A DNA stretch of 64,000 bases from Streptoverticillium olivoreticuli subsp. olivoreticuli (GCF_003391135.1 NZ_CP031455.1:2248501-2312500), one strand, 5' to 3'. Shown: positions 19,185 to 27,895, numbered from the stretch's first letter. Notes: generated by a model not told the origin, from the sequence alone. Made by a program: numbers and translations.

Positions 19185-20614
19185 ACCTCCCCCCAGAACA
19201 CTCCCGCGCCGACGCAGCCGTCGTGCCTCCCCCCCAGTGCCCGGCGGCCCACGGCCCGGGCGGTGTCACACGGCTGTACGGGCCGGAGGCCGAGAACAAC
19301 CCCATGGGGCTGTACGAGCGGCTCCGCAAGGAGCACGGCCAGGTGGCGCCCGTCCTGCTGCACGGCGACCTCCCCGCGTGGCTGGTCCTCGGCTACCGCG
19401 AGAACCTCGACGTGGCCCGCACCCCCTCGCGGTTCTCCCGCGACTCCCGGCTCTGGCGCGAGGCCCGCGAAGGCCGCCTGACGCCCACTCACCCACTGGC
19501 GCCGATCGCCACCTGGCAGGCGGTCTGCGTCTTCGCCGACGGGCAGCAGCACGAGCGCTGGCGCGGAGCGGTCAACGACAGCATCGCCCGCTTCGACAAG
19601 CGCGGGATCCGGCGGTACGTCACCCGCTTCTCCAATGAACTGGTGGACCGCTTCTGCGCGTCGGGCCGCGCCGACCTCGTCCACCAGTTCGCCGAGCAGC
19701 TGCCGATGATGGCGATGACCCAGTTGCTCGGCATGCCGGAGGCGTACGGCCCCCGGCTGGTCAACGCCGCCCGGGACATGATCAAGGGGTCCGCGACGGC
19801 GGTCGAGAGCAACGAGTACGTCCAGGAGACGCTCCGCAAGCTCGTGGCCCGCAAACACGTCGAGCCGGGCGCCGACTTCACCAGCTGGCTGCTGGAGCAC
19901 CCGGCCGGGCTCACGGACGACGAGGTGCAGCAGCATCTGCGGCTGGTGCTGATCGCGGCGTACGAGACCACGGCGAACCTCATCGCCAACACGCTGAAGA
20001 TGGTGCTCACCGACGTCCGCTTCCGGGCCTCGCTCGCGGGCGGCCATATGACGCTGCCGGACGCCGTCGAGCAAGTGCTGTGGGACGAGCCGCCGTTCAT
20101 CACCATCCTCGGCCGCTGGGCGACGCAGGACACCGAGCTGGCCGGGCAGCAGATCAAGGAGGGCGACGCCCTGGTGCTGGGGCTGGCCGCCGCCAACATG
20201 GACACGGTGGTCCGCCCCGACCCCGACATCCCCATCCACGGCAACCGCTCGCACCTGGCCTTCAGCGGGGGCCAGCACGAGTGCCCGGGCCAGGATGTGG
20301 GCCGGGCGATCGCGGACACGGGCATCGACGCCCTGCTCCTGCGACTGCCCGACCTCACCATGGCGGTGGAGGAGTCGGAGCTGAGGTACTCCTCCGCGCT
20401 GATGTCCCGTCATCTGCTGGAACTTCCCGCCAAGTTCACGCCTCAGCAGCCGGCGCCACCGGAGGCCGCCGAGAAGCCCGGTCCGGCGGCGCCGGACCGG
20501 GTCGCTCAGCCGGTGCAGCCGGTGGCGACCCCCGCTCCCCCGGCCCACGCCCCGACCGCGCCGGGGTCGCGGTCGTGGTGGCGGTCGCTCCGGAGCTGGC
20601 TGCGGCGCTGGTAG
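19181..20614 (+). CDS. cvnE: Conservon cytochrome P450, CYP157-like, lacking ExxR
   Basis: The 477-residue P450 has the heme-ligand motif FSGGQHECPG (361-370, Cys368) and an I-helix region IAAYETTAN (258-266). The K-helix ExxR, normally near invariant, reads QVLW (298-301). This matches published CYP157 proteins of Streptomyces conservons, which lack ExxR. After the P450 fold ends near 420 there is a Pro/Ala-rich tail finishing in a Trp/Arg-rich segment (SWWRSLRSWLRRW), about 55 residues longer than ordinary bacterial P450s. The GTG at 19181 overlaps the cvnD stop. The last 109 bp overlap the convergent terpene synthase. Confidence 0.93.
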   Translation: MNLPPEHSRADAAVVPPPQCPAAHGPGGVTRLYGPEAENNPMGLYERLRKEHGQVAPVLLHGDLPAWLVLGYRENLDVARTPSRFSRDSRLWREAREGRLTPTHPLAPIATWQAVCVFADGQQHERWRGAVNDSIARFDKRGIRRYVTRFSNELVDRFCASGRADLVHQFAEQLPMMAMTQLLGMPEAYGPRLVNAARDMIKGSATAVESNEYVQETLRKLVARKHVEPGADFTSWLLEHPAGLTDDEVQQHLRLVLIAAYETTANLIANTLKMVLTDVRFRASLAGGHMTLPDAVEQVLWDEPPFITILGRWATQDTELAGQQIKEGDALVLGLAAANMDTVVRPDPDIPIHGNRSHLAFSGGQHECPGQDVGRAIADTGIDALLLRLPDLTMAVEESELRYSSALMSRHLLELPAKFTPQQPAPPEAAEKPGPAAPDRVAQPVQPVATPAPPAHAPTAPGSRSWWRSLRSWLRRW

Positions 20615-21687
20615 GACATGCCCTCCAGCTGTTCCCACCACCAGGCGATGGAGGGAATGGGCAAGGGTGCCAGGCTGTCGTCCGAGGGGGCCGACTTCCA
20701 CCATCGGGCGACGGCCTTGCCGTACGGGTCGGCGTAGCGGGCGCACTCCGAGGCCCAGTCGAGATGGCCCCGGACGAAGTGGCCCAGCGCCACCAGATAG
20801 CAGCGCAGCTCCACTCCGGCCCGTGACCAGAGCTGTTCGCGTAAGCGCAGGAAGAGGGTCATGACGCGGTCGCGCATCGCCATGGCCTCTTCCTGGGCGC
20901 GGGCGGGCTCGCAGTCCCGCTCCTGGGCGAGGACGTCGATCAGGTTGAGGTTGTCACCGGCACGCTGGATCTCCTTGTTCCGTGAGTAGAAGTCGTTGTC
21001 CCAGGCCACGAGGGTCCAGGTCATCTCGGTGAGGGCCCGGACCTCGGGCCGGTCGAGGTCGTGGTCGTGGAGTTCATAGCCACCCGCGATGTCCATGAGC
21101 GCCGTGGACGGTGCCATGCCGATCGCGCGCATCCACATCGCGGCGTAGTCATTGACGGAGGGCAGTGCCCGGTCGCGGCGGCAGGCCGCCTCCCACACCA
21201 GACCGGACAGATAGGTGCGCATGCCTTCGGTCCAGCGCCGCAGCTGGCGCGGGGTCGCGTGCTCGTCGAGCTCCATACGGATGGCGCGAAGTGCCGCCGC
21301 GTGGGGCGTGTCGTCCGGCCAGTGCGGAGTGGGCGCCTCCAGCACCCGCATGATGCGCGAGGTGACATGCGCCAGACCGTGAGCCGTCGCACCCGCCTCG
21401 TCGCAGACGGCGTCGTCCAAGGAGAAGAGCACCGAGTGCAGCTTCGCGACCACGCCCAGCGGGCCGGTCTGGCCGTAGGGCATGGTCTTGGCGGTCAGCC
21501 CGCCGAAGTCGCACCTGATGAGACGCTGCCGCTGATGGGACGAGGTATCGAGCTCCCGTTCGAGCATCCAGTCCACCGAGGCGTCATCGATCTCCCGGAC
21601 GCGAGGATGGACGGCCGGCGGTATCGGACAGTAGAAGGGCAGGCTCTCCAAGGGCTGCACTGCCATACGGTCTCGCACGCCTGTCAC
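20506..21687 (-). CDS. Class I terpene synthase (terpene cyclase)
   Basis: This 393-residue terpene cyclase has the acidic metal motif DDAVCDE (91-97), an intact NSE triad NDFYSRNKE (231-239) and the C-terminal RY pair (317-318). It should ionise a prenyl diphosphate (farnesyl or geranyl class); the product cannot be read from sequence. The GTG at 21687 is backed by GGGAGG. The last ~36 residues are low-complexity and lie antisense to the P450 tail, which suggests the reading frame was extended into its neighbour. It faces the conservon and may supply the P450 substrate, though transcription is from the opposite direction. Confidence 0.93.
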   Translation of the reverse strand: MTGVRDRMAVQPLESLPFYCPIPPAVHPRVREIDDASVDWMLERELDTSSHQRQRLIRCDFGGLTAKTMPYGQTGPLGVVAKLHSVLFSLDDAVCDEAGATAHGLAHVTSRIMRVLEAPTPHWPDDTPHAAALRAIRMELDEHATPRQLRRWTEGMRTYLSGLVWEAACRRDRALPSVNDYAAMWMRAIGMAPSTALMDIAGGYELHDHDLDRPEVRALTEMTWTLVAWDNDFYSRNKEIQRAGDNLNLIDVLAQERDCEPARAQEEAMAMRDRVMTLFLRLREQLWSRAGVELRCYLVALGHFVRGHLDWASECARYADPYGKAVARWWKSAPSDDSLAPLPIPSIAWWWEQLEGMSYQRRSQLRSDRHHDRDPGAVGAWAGGAGVATGCTG

Positions 21688-22024
21688 GCCGCCTCCCCAG
21701 GCCGACTCACAGCGTTCCTGTCCACTTTTGCGCGGTTACCTGCCCATGGTGGACCACGGATAACCCGCCGCACATACCCGGTCACACCTTTCCAGCGTGG
21801 GACGCAAGGTTCACAATGGACCGTTTTTGATCGAATCAAGCCAAAGGCATTTTCCAGGTGGGTAGGAACGGTTGAATATTGCACGCCGTTGTCGGGGTTT
21901 TTTCCTCAGCCGCCCGCGCTGTTCGAAGATCCCGGGGATGGCCGGAACTCGCTCACGCGTGGGACGGACGAATGATCGACGATCTCCGAGGCCCGAGGGC
22001 CGTCGGGTCACAGGGAGGCACGGG
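21688..22024. promoter_or_regulatory. Divergent intergenic region between terpene synthase and lnt
   Basis: No gene is supported in this 337-bp gap. The part around 21780-21920 is distinctly AT-richer than the surroundings and probably holds the divergent promoters. An open frame continues upstream from lnt to 21872 but has no ribosome site and no coding-like composition, so it is read as leader. AGGGAGGC before 22025 is the lnt ribosome site. Confidence 0.4.
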
Positions 22025-23605
22025 ATGGCGATCACGCCGTCGGCCGAGCGGTGCGCCGCTCTTCTCACCCGCCCCTGGCCGCGCGCTGCCGCTTCGGCCC
22101 TGGTGGGCGCCCTGCCCGCGCTGACGTTCCCGGTGCCGGCGTGGTGGTGGCTTGCCTATGTGGCCCTTGTTCCATGGCTGCTGCTGATCCGCTCGGCCGC
22201 CACCGCGCGCCGGGCGGCCCTCGACGGCTGGCTCGGCGGCGCGGGCTTCCTGCTGGCCGTCCATCACTGGCTGCTACCGAGCCTCCATATCTTCATTCTG
22301 GTGCTGGCCGCACTGCTGGGGCTGCTGTGGGCCCCGTGGGGCGTGCTCGCGCATCGGCTGCTGAGTGGCTCACCTGGGGCAGGCCGGGCCGCGGCCGCTC
22401 TCTTGCTGGTGCCGTCCGGCTGGTTGATGGTCGAACTTGCCCGTTCCTGGGAGTATTTGGGAGGTCCCTGGGGGGTGTTCGGGGCGAGTCAGTGGCAGGT
22501 CGCACCCGCTTTGAAGGTCGCTTCGGTAGGCGGGATCTGGCTGGTTAGTTTCCTCCTGGTGGCGCTCAACACCGCTGTCACCCTGCTGATTTGGCCGCCC
22601 GGCGCACGTACGACCGGATCGGCCGCCGGCCTGGCGGGGGTGCTGGCGTGCGTACTGTCCGTCACCGCCGTATGGCTGTGGGCCCCTCGGCCGCGGAGCG
22701 CGGGCAGCGTACGGATCGCCGTCGTCCAACCGGGCGTGTTCTCCGGCGGCTCGGGTCCGCAGCGGCGCTTCGACCGCCAGGAGGAGCTCACCCGCCGGCT
22801 GGCCGGGCAGCGCGTCGACCTGGTGGTGTGGGGCGAGAGCAGCGTCGGCGAGGACCTGGGCCGCAGTGCCGACCTGCGGAACCGGCTGGCCGCGCTGTCC
22901 CGCGCCGTCGGCGCCGACCTGCTGGTGAACGTCGACGCGCGGCGCTCGGACCGGCCCGGCATCTTCAAGAGTTCCGTACTGGTCGGACCGGACGGGCCGA
23001 CGGGCGAACGCTACGACAAAATGCGGCTGGTGCCGTTCGGGGAGTACGTACCGGCGCGCTCGCTCCTCGGCTGGGCCACCTCGGTGGGCAAGGCGGCGGG
23101 CGAGGACCGCATGCGGGGCACCCACCAGGTGGTGATGCGGGTGCCCACCCGTCAGGGGGAGCTGCGGATCGGCCCGTTGGTGTGCTTCGAGTCGGCGTTC
23201 CCCGACATGAGCCGGAAGCTGGCGGACGACGGCGCGGCCGTACTCGTCGCCCAGTCCTCGACCTCCACCTTCCAGCACAGCTGGGCCCCTGAACAGCACG
23301 CCTCCCTGGCGTCCTTCCGCGCCGCCGAGACCTGGCGCCCGATGATCCACGCGACCCTGACGGGCGTCAGCACGGCGACCGACGCGCACGGCCGGACGCT
23401 CGGCCCCCGCCTGGGCACGGACCGCAGCGCGGCGGCGGTCTATGACGTCCCGCTGGCAGGGGGCACGAGCCCGTACGTGCGCGCGGGCGACTGGACGCCG
23501 GCCGGCGCGGCGGGGTGTGTGGTGCTGTACGTCTGTTGGCGAGTGGTTCGCCGTCTCAAGCGGCGCCCTGTGTGCAAGCCCGGCCGTTCACAGCCGAGAA
23601 GCTGA
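22025..23605 (+). CDS. lnt: Apolipoprotein N-acyltransferase
   Basis: The 526-residue membrane enzyme transfers a third acyl chain to the N-terminal cysteine of lipoproteins. An N-terminal part with about six membrane segments (20-220) is followed by a nitrilase-like periplasmic domain (228-490) with catalytic Glu271 (VVWGESS), Lys332 (YDKMRLVPFGEYVP) and Cys387 (LVCFESAFP). The triad is complete. The start is ATG 22025 with AGGGAGGC, giving an N-terminus that matches the family. The C-terminus overlaps the convergent oxidoreductase gene by 18 bp. Confidence 0.95.
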   Translation: MAITPSAERCAALLTRPWPRAAASALVGALPALTFPVPAWWWLAYVALVPWLLLIRSAATARRAALDGWLGGAGFLLAVHHWLLPSLHIFILVLAALLGLLWAPWGVLAHRLLSGSPGAGRAAAALLLVPSGWLMVELARSWEYLGGPWGVFGASQWQVAPALKVASVGGIWLVSFLLVALNTAVTLLIWPPGARTTGSAAGLAGVLACVLSVTAVWLWAPRPRSAGSVRIAVVQPGVFSGGSGPQRRFDRQEELTRRLAGQRVDLVVWGESSVGEDLGRSADLRNRLAALSRAVGADLLVNVDARRSDRPGIFKSSVLVGPDGPTGERYDKMRLVPFGEYVPARSLLGWATSVGKAAGEDRMRGTHQVVMRVPTRQGELRIGPLVCFESAFPDMSRKLADDGAAVLVAQSSTSTFQHSWAPEQHASLASFRAAETWRPMIHATLTGVSTATDAHGRTLGPRLGTDRSAAAVYDVPLAGGTSPYVRAGDWTPAGAAGCVVLYVCWRVVRRLKRRPVCKPGRSQPRS

Positions 23606-24511
23606 CGAAGAAGCCTGCTCCAGCGCGGCCAGCACGACCCGCTCGCACAGCTCGTGCGTCCGCAGCGCGTCCGTCGCGTCGAGCACCGTGCCCGCCCGCA
23701 CCGCGTCCAGGAAGGCGAGCACGATCTGCTCGATCCCGCGCTGCCGCGCGACCGGCACCCAGTCGCCGCGGCGGCGGACCGTCGGCTGACCCTTGTGGTC
23801 GGTCACCTCGGCGAGGTTGCTGACCTGCCGCTTGGTGTCCTGACCGGAGACCTCCAGGATCTCCTCGGTGGAGCCGCTCAGCCGGTTCATGGTGCCGATG
23901 GCGGTGAAGCCGTCGCCCGAGAGCTGGAGCACGACGTGCTCCATGAGCCCGCCGCGGACCCTGGCCCGCACGTCGACGTGGTCGACCGTCCCGGGCACGA
24001 GGAAGCGCAGGGTGTCGACGACGTGGATGAAGTCGTCGAGGACGAGCGTGCGGGGGTCCTCGGCGAGGCCGACGCGGTTCTTCTGCATGAGGACGAGCTC
24101 GCGCGGGTGGTCGGCGCACTGGACGTACGAGGGTGCGTAGCGCCGGTTGAAGCCGACCATCAGGCTCACCCCGCGCTCCCGGGCGAGCGCCACGAGCCGC
24201 TCGCTGGTGGCGAGGTCGTACGCGAGCGGCTTGTCCACGTAGACCGGGACGCCCGCTTCGAGGAGGCGGGTGACGATCTCGGGGTGCGCGGCGGTCGCGG
24301 CGTGGACGAAGGCCGCGTCGAGGCCGGCCGCGAGGAGCGCGTCGAGGGTGGTGTGGCGCTGCTCCTTCGGGACGCGGTAGGTGTCCGCGACCCGGTGGAG
24401 CGTGGCCTCGGTGCGGGTGTGGAGGTGGAGCTCCAGCTCCGGCCGGAAGCCGAGTACGGGAAGGTACGCCTTCTCCGCGATGTCTCCGAGCCCGATGCAG
24501 CCGACCTTCAC
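23588..24511 (-). CDS. Gfo/Idh/MocA family oxidoreductase
   Basis: This 307-residue NAD(P)-dependent oxidoreductase has the N-terminal dinucleotide motif [14 protein letters not shown] and the family lysine in [10 protein letters not shown] (about 97-106). The C-terminal sheet domain is shortened compared with 340-380-residue members. The GTG at 24511 is supported by GGAGG five bases upstream and overlaps the stop of the FAD monooxygenase (GTGA), so the two are one operon and probably under the divergent TetR regulator. The sugar or cyclitol substrate is unknown. Confidence 0.92.
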   Translation of the reverse strand: MKVGCIGLGDIAEKAYLPVLGFRPELELHLHTRTEATLHRVADTYRVPKEQRHTTLDALLAAGLDAAFVHAATAAHPEIVTRLLEAGVPVYVDKPLAYDLATSERLVALARERGVSLMVGFNRRYAPSYVQCADHPRELVLMQKNRVGLAEDPRTLVLDDFIHVVDTLRFLVPGTVDHVDVRARVRGGLMEHVVLQLSGDGFTAIGTMNRLSGSTEEILEVSGQDTKRQVSNLAEVTDHKGQPTVRRRGDWVPVARQRGIEQIVLAFLDAVRAGTVLDATDALRTHELCERVVLAALEQASSSASRL

Positions 24512-25719
24512 AGAGCCTCCTGGGAGCGCGATTCCGTTTGTGCAGCATACGGGTGTACGGGAGGCCGCCAGTCGGCCACCCCGTCGAGGCCGCGCAGGGC
24601 GAGGCGGGGTCCGAAGCCGTTCACGACGGTGAGGGCCGCGGTGCGCAGGGCGCAGGCGGGCGCGGAGGAGAGGGCGGTGAGACGGCCGACGCGGGCCGAG
24701 CGGCGGACGACGTCCATGGTGCGGGGCAGGCGCTGTCGGGTGTAGGCGGGCAGCGCGCGGGCGGGGTCGCCGTCGGCTTCGGCGAGGAGGTGGGCGAGGA
24801 CCACGGCGTCCTCGGCGGCCTGGCAGCCGCCCTGGCCGAGGTGCGGGGTCATGGGGTGGGCGGCGTCGCCGAGCAGTGCGACCCGGCCGCGGTGGTAGGC
24901 GGGCAGCGGCGCGGCGGCGGTGTGGATGTCGTTGCGCAGGACAGCCTCCGGGTCGGCGGCGGCGAGGATGGCGGGCACGGGGTGGTGCCAGTCGCCGAAG
25001 AGGCGGCGCAGCGCGGCGAGTTCGCCGTCGGACGCGTGGCCGCCGGCGGCCGCCTTGGCCTGGGCGTAGGCGTAGACGCGCCCGTCGCGCAGCGGGACGG
25101 TGCCCCAGAGCAGGCCGCGCCCCCAGGTCTCGTGGGCGGGGAAGGGCCGGGCGGGGGGCGGGACGACCATGCGCCAGGCGGTGAGCCCGGAGTGGCGCGG
25201 GGCCGGGTGGTGGGGGAAGAGGGTGGCGCGGACGGCGGAGCGGATGCCGTCGGCGCCGACGACGAGGTCCGCCTCCAGGTCGCCGTCGGGGGCGGCGACC
25301 CTGGCGGGCCGGCCCGGGCCGCCGGCGTCGACGAGCGTCGCGGGGGCGCCGGTGCGGACGGCCCCTTCGGGGAGCCGCGAGGCGAGGAGGCCGACGAGTT
25401 CGGCGCGGTGGGCGACGACGACCGGGTCGCCGAAGCGCTCGGCGGCGGCCTCGTTGCTCGTACGGGACAGCCACCGGCCGCTCGGCAGCCGCAGCCCGCC
25501 CTCGGCCTGCCAACCGGACAGGGCCCGTACGGCGTCGCCCGCGCCGAAGGTGTCGAAGGCGCGCAGGGCGTTGGCGGCGAGGGCGATGCCCGCGCCGACG
25601 GGTTCGAGTGCCGCGGCGCGTTCGAGGACGGTGACGGTCCAGCCGCCGTGGTGCAGGGCGGCCGCGGCGGTGAGGCCGCCGATCCCGCCGCCGATGACGA
25701 CCGCACGGAGCTCGCGCAT
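24508..25719 (-). CDS. FAD-dependent monooxygenase (group A aromatic hydroxylase type)
   Basis: The 403-residue flavoprotein has GxGxxG ([16 protein letters not shown], about 7-22), the DG motif ([13 protein letters not shown], near 162-174) and GD motif ([21 protein letters not shown], near 285-305). It resembles TetX/PHBH-like hydroxylases acting on aromatic or polyketide substrates. The ATG at 25719 lies 15 bp from a perfect operator palindrome. It is co-translated with the Gfo/Idh/MocA gene and divergent from a TetR regulator, the layout of an inducible detoxification or resistance operon. Confidence 0.93.
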   Translation of the reverse strand: MRELRAVVIGGGIGGLTAAAALHHGGWTVTVLERAAALEPVGAGIALAANALRAFDTFGAGDAVRALSGWQAEGGLRLPSGRWLSRTSNEAAAERFGDPVVVAHRAELVGLLASRLPEGAVRTGAPATLVDAGGPGRPARVAAPDGDLEADLVVGADGIRSAVRATLFPHHPAPRHSGLTAWRMVVPPPARPFPAHETWGRGLLWGTVPLRDGRVYAYAQAKAAAGGHASDGELAALRRLFGDWHHPVPAILAAADPEAVLRNDIHTAAAPLPAYHRGRVALLGDAAHPMTPHLGQGGCQAAEDAVVLAHLLAEADGDPARALPAYTRQRLPRTMDVVRRSARVGRLTALSSAPACALRTAALTVVNGFGPRLALRGLDGVADWRPPVHPYAAQTESRSQEAL

Positions 25720-25733
25720 GATTCCCCTCCATT

Positions 25734-25747
25734 ACTACGGATGTAGT
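25734..25747. promoter_or_regulatory. TetR operator, copy 1 (ACTAC-N4-GTAGT)
   Basis: A perfect inverted repeat ACTAC/GTAGT around four bases lies just upstream of the FAD monooxygenase start. An identical half-site pair occurs 26 bp further on, and the TetR gene is divergent, so this is a likely operator for that regulator. Confidence 0.75.
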
Positions 25748-25759
25748 TATCCTGAGGCT

Positions 25760-25773
25760 ACTACCGTTGTAGT
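25760..25773. promoter_or_regulatory. TetR operator, copy 2 (ACTAC-N4-GTAGT)
   Basis: This second perfect ACTAC/GTAGT palindrome has the same 4-base spacer as copy 1 and is offset by 26 bp. It lies 21 bp before the TetR start codon, in the position expected for autorepression. Confidence 0.75.
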
Positions 25774-25794
25774 GATGGCGATAGGTTGGGTCGC

Positions 25795-26391
25795 ATGCCA
25801 GTCGAGAAAGCCGCCACCGGTTCCGCGCGCGCCCAGCTGATCGCCGACACCGCCCTCGCCCTGCTCGCCGAGCGGGGCATGCGCGGGCTGACCCACCGTG
25901 CCGTGGACGAGGCGGCCGGGCTGCCGCTCGGCTCGACCTCCAACCAGGCCCGGACCCGGCTCGCCCTGCTGGAGGCCGCGGTGCGGCGGCTCGCCCACCG
26001 CGAGAGCGAGGTGCTCGGCGTGCCCGGACTGCCGGGTCCGCCGGCGGGGCGCGAAGCGCTCGCCGAGGCCGTCGCGCTCGCGCTGCACCGCTCGCTGACC
26101 GGGCAGCGCGCCCTGCTGATCGCCCGGTACGAGCTGGCGCTCGAGGCGACCCGGCGGCCCGAACTGCGGCGGATCTACGACTCGGCGGGCCGTGTCTTCC
26201 GCGAGCCGCTGACACTCCTGATGGCCGCGAACGGCTCCTCCGACCCCGAACGCCACGCCCTGTCCCTCGTGGCGTGGTGCGAGGGGATGATGTTCTCCCG
26301 CGTCGCCGGTTCCTTCCACACCGAGGCCCCGGACCCCGGGCAGCTCCACGCCGGGGTCGGGGAACTGCTGCGCGGCATGCTGGACGGATAA
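25795..26391 (+). CDS. TetR family transcriptional regulator
   Basis: The 198-residue regulator has an N-terminal HTH (about 12-58, with ALLAERGMRGLTHRAVDEAAG) and a helical ligand-binding domain. It is divergent from the FAD monooxygenase/Gfo operon and separated from it by two identical palindromes, so it most likely represses both directions and responds to a substrate of the monooxygenase. The ATG at 25795 is chosen because the HTH follows directly; the ribosome site is weak. Confidence 0.93.
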   Translation: MPVEKAATGSARAQLIADTALALLAERGMRGLTHRAVDEAAGLPLGSTSNQARTRLALLEAAVRRLAHRESEVLGVPGLPGPPAGREALAEAVALALHRSLTGQRALLIARYELALEATRRPELRRIYDSAGRVFREPLTLLMAANGSSDPERHALSLVAWCEGMMFSRVAGSFHTEAPDPGQLHAGVGELLRGMLDG

Positions 26392-26432
26392 CCCGTGGCG
26401 GTGTCGTACGCCCGGGCAGAAGGATGCGCGCC

Positions 26433-26948
26433 ATGACCACCATGGATGAACGCCCCGAACCGCCCACCGTCTCCGGCGAACGCCCGGGCCTGGAGAGCTG
26501 GCTCGACTACCACCGCGCCACTTTGGCCCTCAAGTGCGCCGGGCTGGACGACCGGCAGCTCCGCGAGGCGTCGACGCCGCCCTCGCCGCTCACCCTCATG
26601 GGGCTCGTGCGGCACATGGCCGAGGTCGAGCGCAACTGGTTCCGGCGCGTGCTCACCGGAGAGGAGTCCGCCGGGCCGATCTACTACAGCGACGAGGACC
26701 CCGACGGCGATATCCACGTCACCGGGCAGGACACCTGGGAAGAGGCGTACGCCACCTGGCAGACGGAGATCACCGCGGCGCGCGAGGCGGCGCGCGGCCG
26801 GTCCCTGGACGACCGGGTCGTCCACCCCCGCCACGGCACGGAGTTCGACCTGCGCTGGATCTACACCCACATGATCGAGGAATACGCCCGCCACAACGGC
26901 CACGCGGACCTCATCCGCGAACGGATCGACGGGGCGACGGGCGAGTGA
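26433..26948 (+). CDS. DinB family protein (DUF664)
   Basis: This 171-residue four-helix-bundle protein is of the DinB/DUF664 superfamily. A metal-binding histidine is visible in LMGLVRHMAEVERNWF (about 46-61) and others in IYTHMIEEYARHNGHADLI (about 146-164). The role is often thiol-S-transferase-like or unknown. AGAAGGA stands eight bases before ATG 26433, so this start is preferred over the in-frame ATG at 26424. Confidence 0.9.
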   Translation: MTTMDERPEPPTVSGERPGLESWLDYHRATLALKCAGLDDRQLREASTPPSPLTLMGLVRHMAEVERNWFRRVLTGEESAGPIYYSDEDPDGDIHVTGQDTWEEAYATWQTEITAAREAARGRSLDDRVVHPRHGTEFDLRWIYTHMIEEYARHNGHADLIRERIDGATGE

Positions 26949-26991
26949 GATCGAGCCCGTCCGGCGACTGAGGACGCGCCCGCAGGGTGCT

Positions 26992-27013
26992 GGGGGGCGG
27001 GGCGAAGCCCCCC
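26992..27013 (+). terminator. GC hairpin downstream of the DinB gene
   Basis: GGGGGGC and GCCCCCC pair perfectly around an 8-base loop, 43 bp after the DinB stop. The hairpin is followed by a smaller GCGGAGCCGC dyad. The block to about 27075 looks like the repeat-rich spacer often seen after Streptomyces genes. Confidence 0.5.
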
Positions 27014-27162
27014 ACGCGGCGGAGCCGCAAATCGACACAGCCGGGAAGGGGCGGGACTGGGGAAAAGCCCGCCGCTGGGGGAGCAATGGCCCGCACCAAC
27101 ACGCGCACATCACCCATGCGGGGAGTTCCCAACACACCAGGCCAGGCAGCAGAGTTGACCGA

Positions 27163-27828
27163 ATGCATCGCCTGCCCGCGGCGACCACCCTGGTGGCAGC
27201 GGCCCTCGTGGCCGCCACCGGGTGCGTGGCCGTCTCCCCGCAGACCACCGGCCACGGCCGGCCGCACTCCGTCTCCCGCCCCGCCGGACCGATCGGCCCG
27301 GGCCACGCTCGCGAGGCCCTGATCGACATCGGGCCGGACGCCTCGGGCGGACCGCCGGGCGACCCCTCACGGGATCCGACCTCCCACGCACCACCGGGTA
27401 CGGCCGCGGACGGTTTGGATCCCAAGGACCCCAGGAACCCCAAGAACCCTAAGGACCCCAGGGATCCGGTCGACCCGGCACCGGCGGACCCGGCCGACCC
27501 GCGGGAGCCGACGGACCGTGCGCACCCCTCGGACTCCATGAGGAGCCCCTCGAAGAACTCCTCGCCCCCGTCGCACGACTCACGTCCGCCGGAGACATCC
27601 GGACACCCTCCGGAGCCTCCGAGCCGACCCGCGCCACCGACACACGAGGACTCCCCTCTCCCCCAACACCCGCCGCAGGCACCCCCCTCGTCCGGCCGCG
27701 CCGCCGACCCCCGGCCCGCCCCGCCGCCCCGGAGCTCCGGCGGCGTCTGCTCGCTCGGGCACACCTACGGCCACTGGGAGCAGGGAAGCGACGCCTCCCG
27801 CATCTGCGGCCAGGTGTACGGACACTGA
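27163..27828 (+). CDS. Proline-rich lipoprotein with conserved Cys-containing C-terminus
   Basis: The 221-residue protein has a short signal peptide ending in VAATGC (lipobox-like, Cys21), then an Asp-Pro-rich low-complexity stretch (about 86-115, repeating DPKDPRNPKNP-type units) and a Ser/Pro-rich spacer to about 190. The last 28 residues (CSLGHTYGHW ... ICGQVYGH) hold two cysteines and aromatic residues and look like the only conserved module. The likely place is the membrane outer face, with the tail reaching into the wall. Function is not recognised. The ribosome site is weak. Confidence 0.75.
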   Translation: MHRLPAATTLVAAALVAATGCVAVSPQTTGHGRPHSVSRPAGPIGPGHAREALIDIGPDASGGPPGDPSRDPTSHAPPGTAADGLDPKDPRNPKNPKDPRDPVDPAPADPADPREPTDRAHPSDSMRSPSKNSSPPSHDSRPPETSGHPPEPPSRPAPPTHEDSPLPQHPPQAPPSSGRAADPRPAPPPRSSGGVCSLGHTYGHWEQGSDASRICGQVYGH

Positions 27829-27865
27829 CCACCGGCGGTCCGGCGCTCACCACCCCCGGCGAGAC

Positions 27866-27895
27866 GGCCGTGCCCTTATACCTTCGGGCACGGCC
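27866..27895. terminator. Bidirectional terminator between the lipoprotein and ung
   Basis: A perfect 10-bp stem (GGCCGTGCCC/GGGCACGGCC) with a 10-base AT-rich loop sits between two convergent stop codons. Confidence 0.75.

Noticed and set aside
23588..26467. Continuous 959-codon minus-strand frame joining the Gfo/Idh/MocA protein to upstream DNA
   Set aside because: Only the part from 24511 is the real protein; the rest is Arg/Pro-rich shadow of the monooxygenase and TetR genes.
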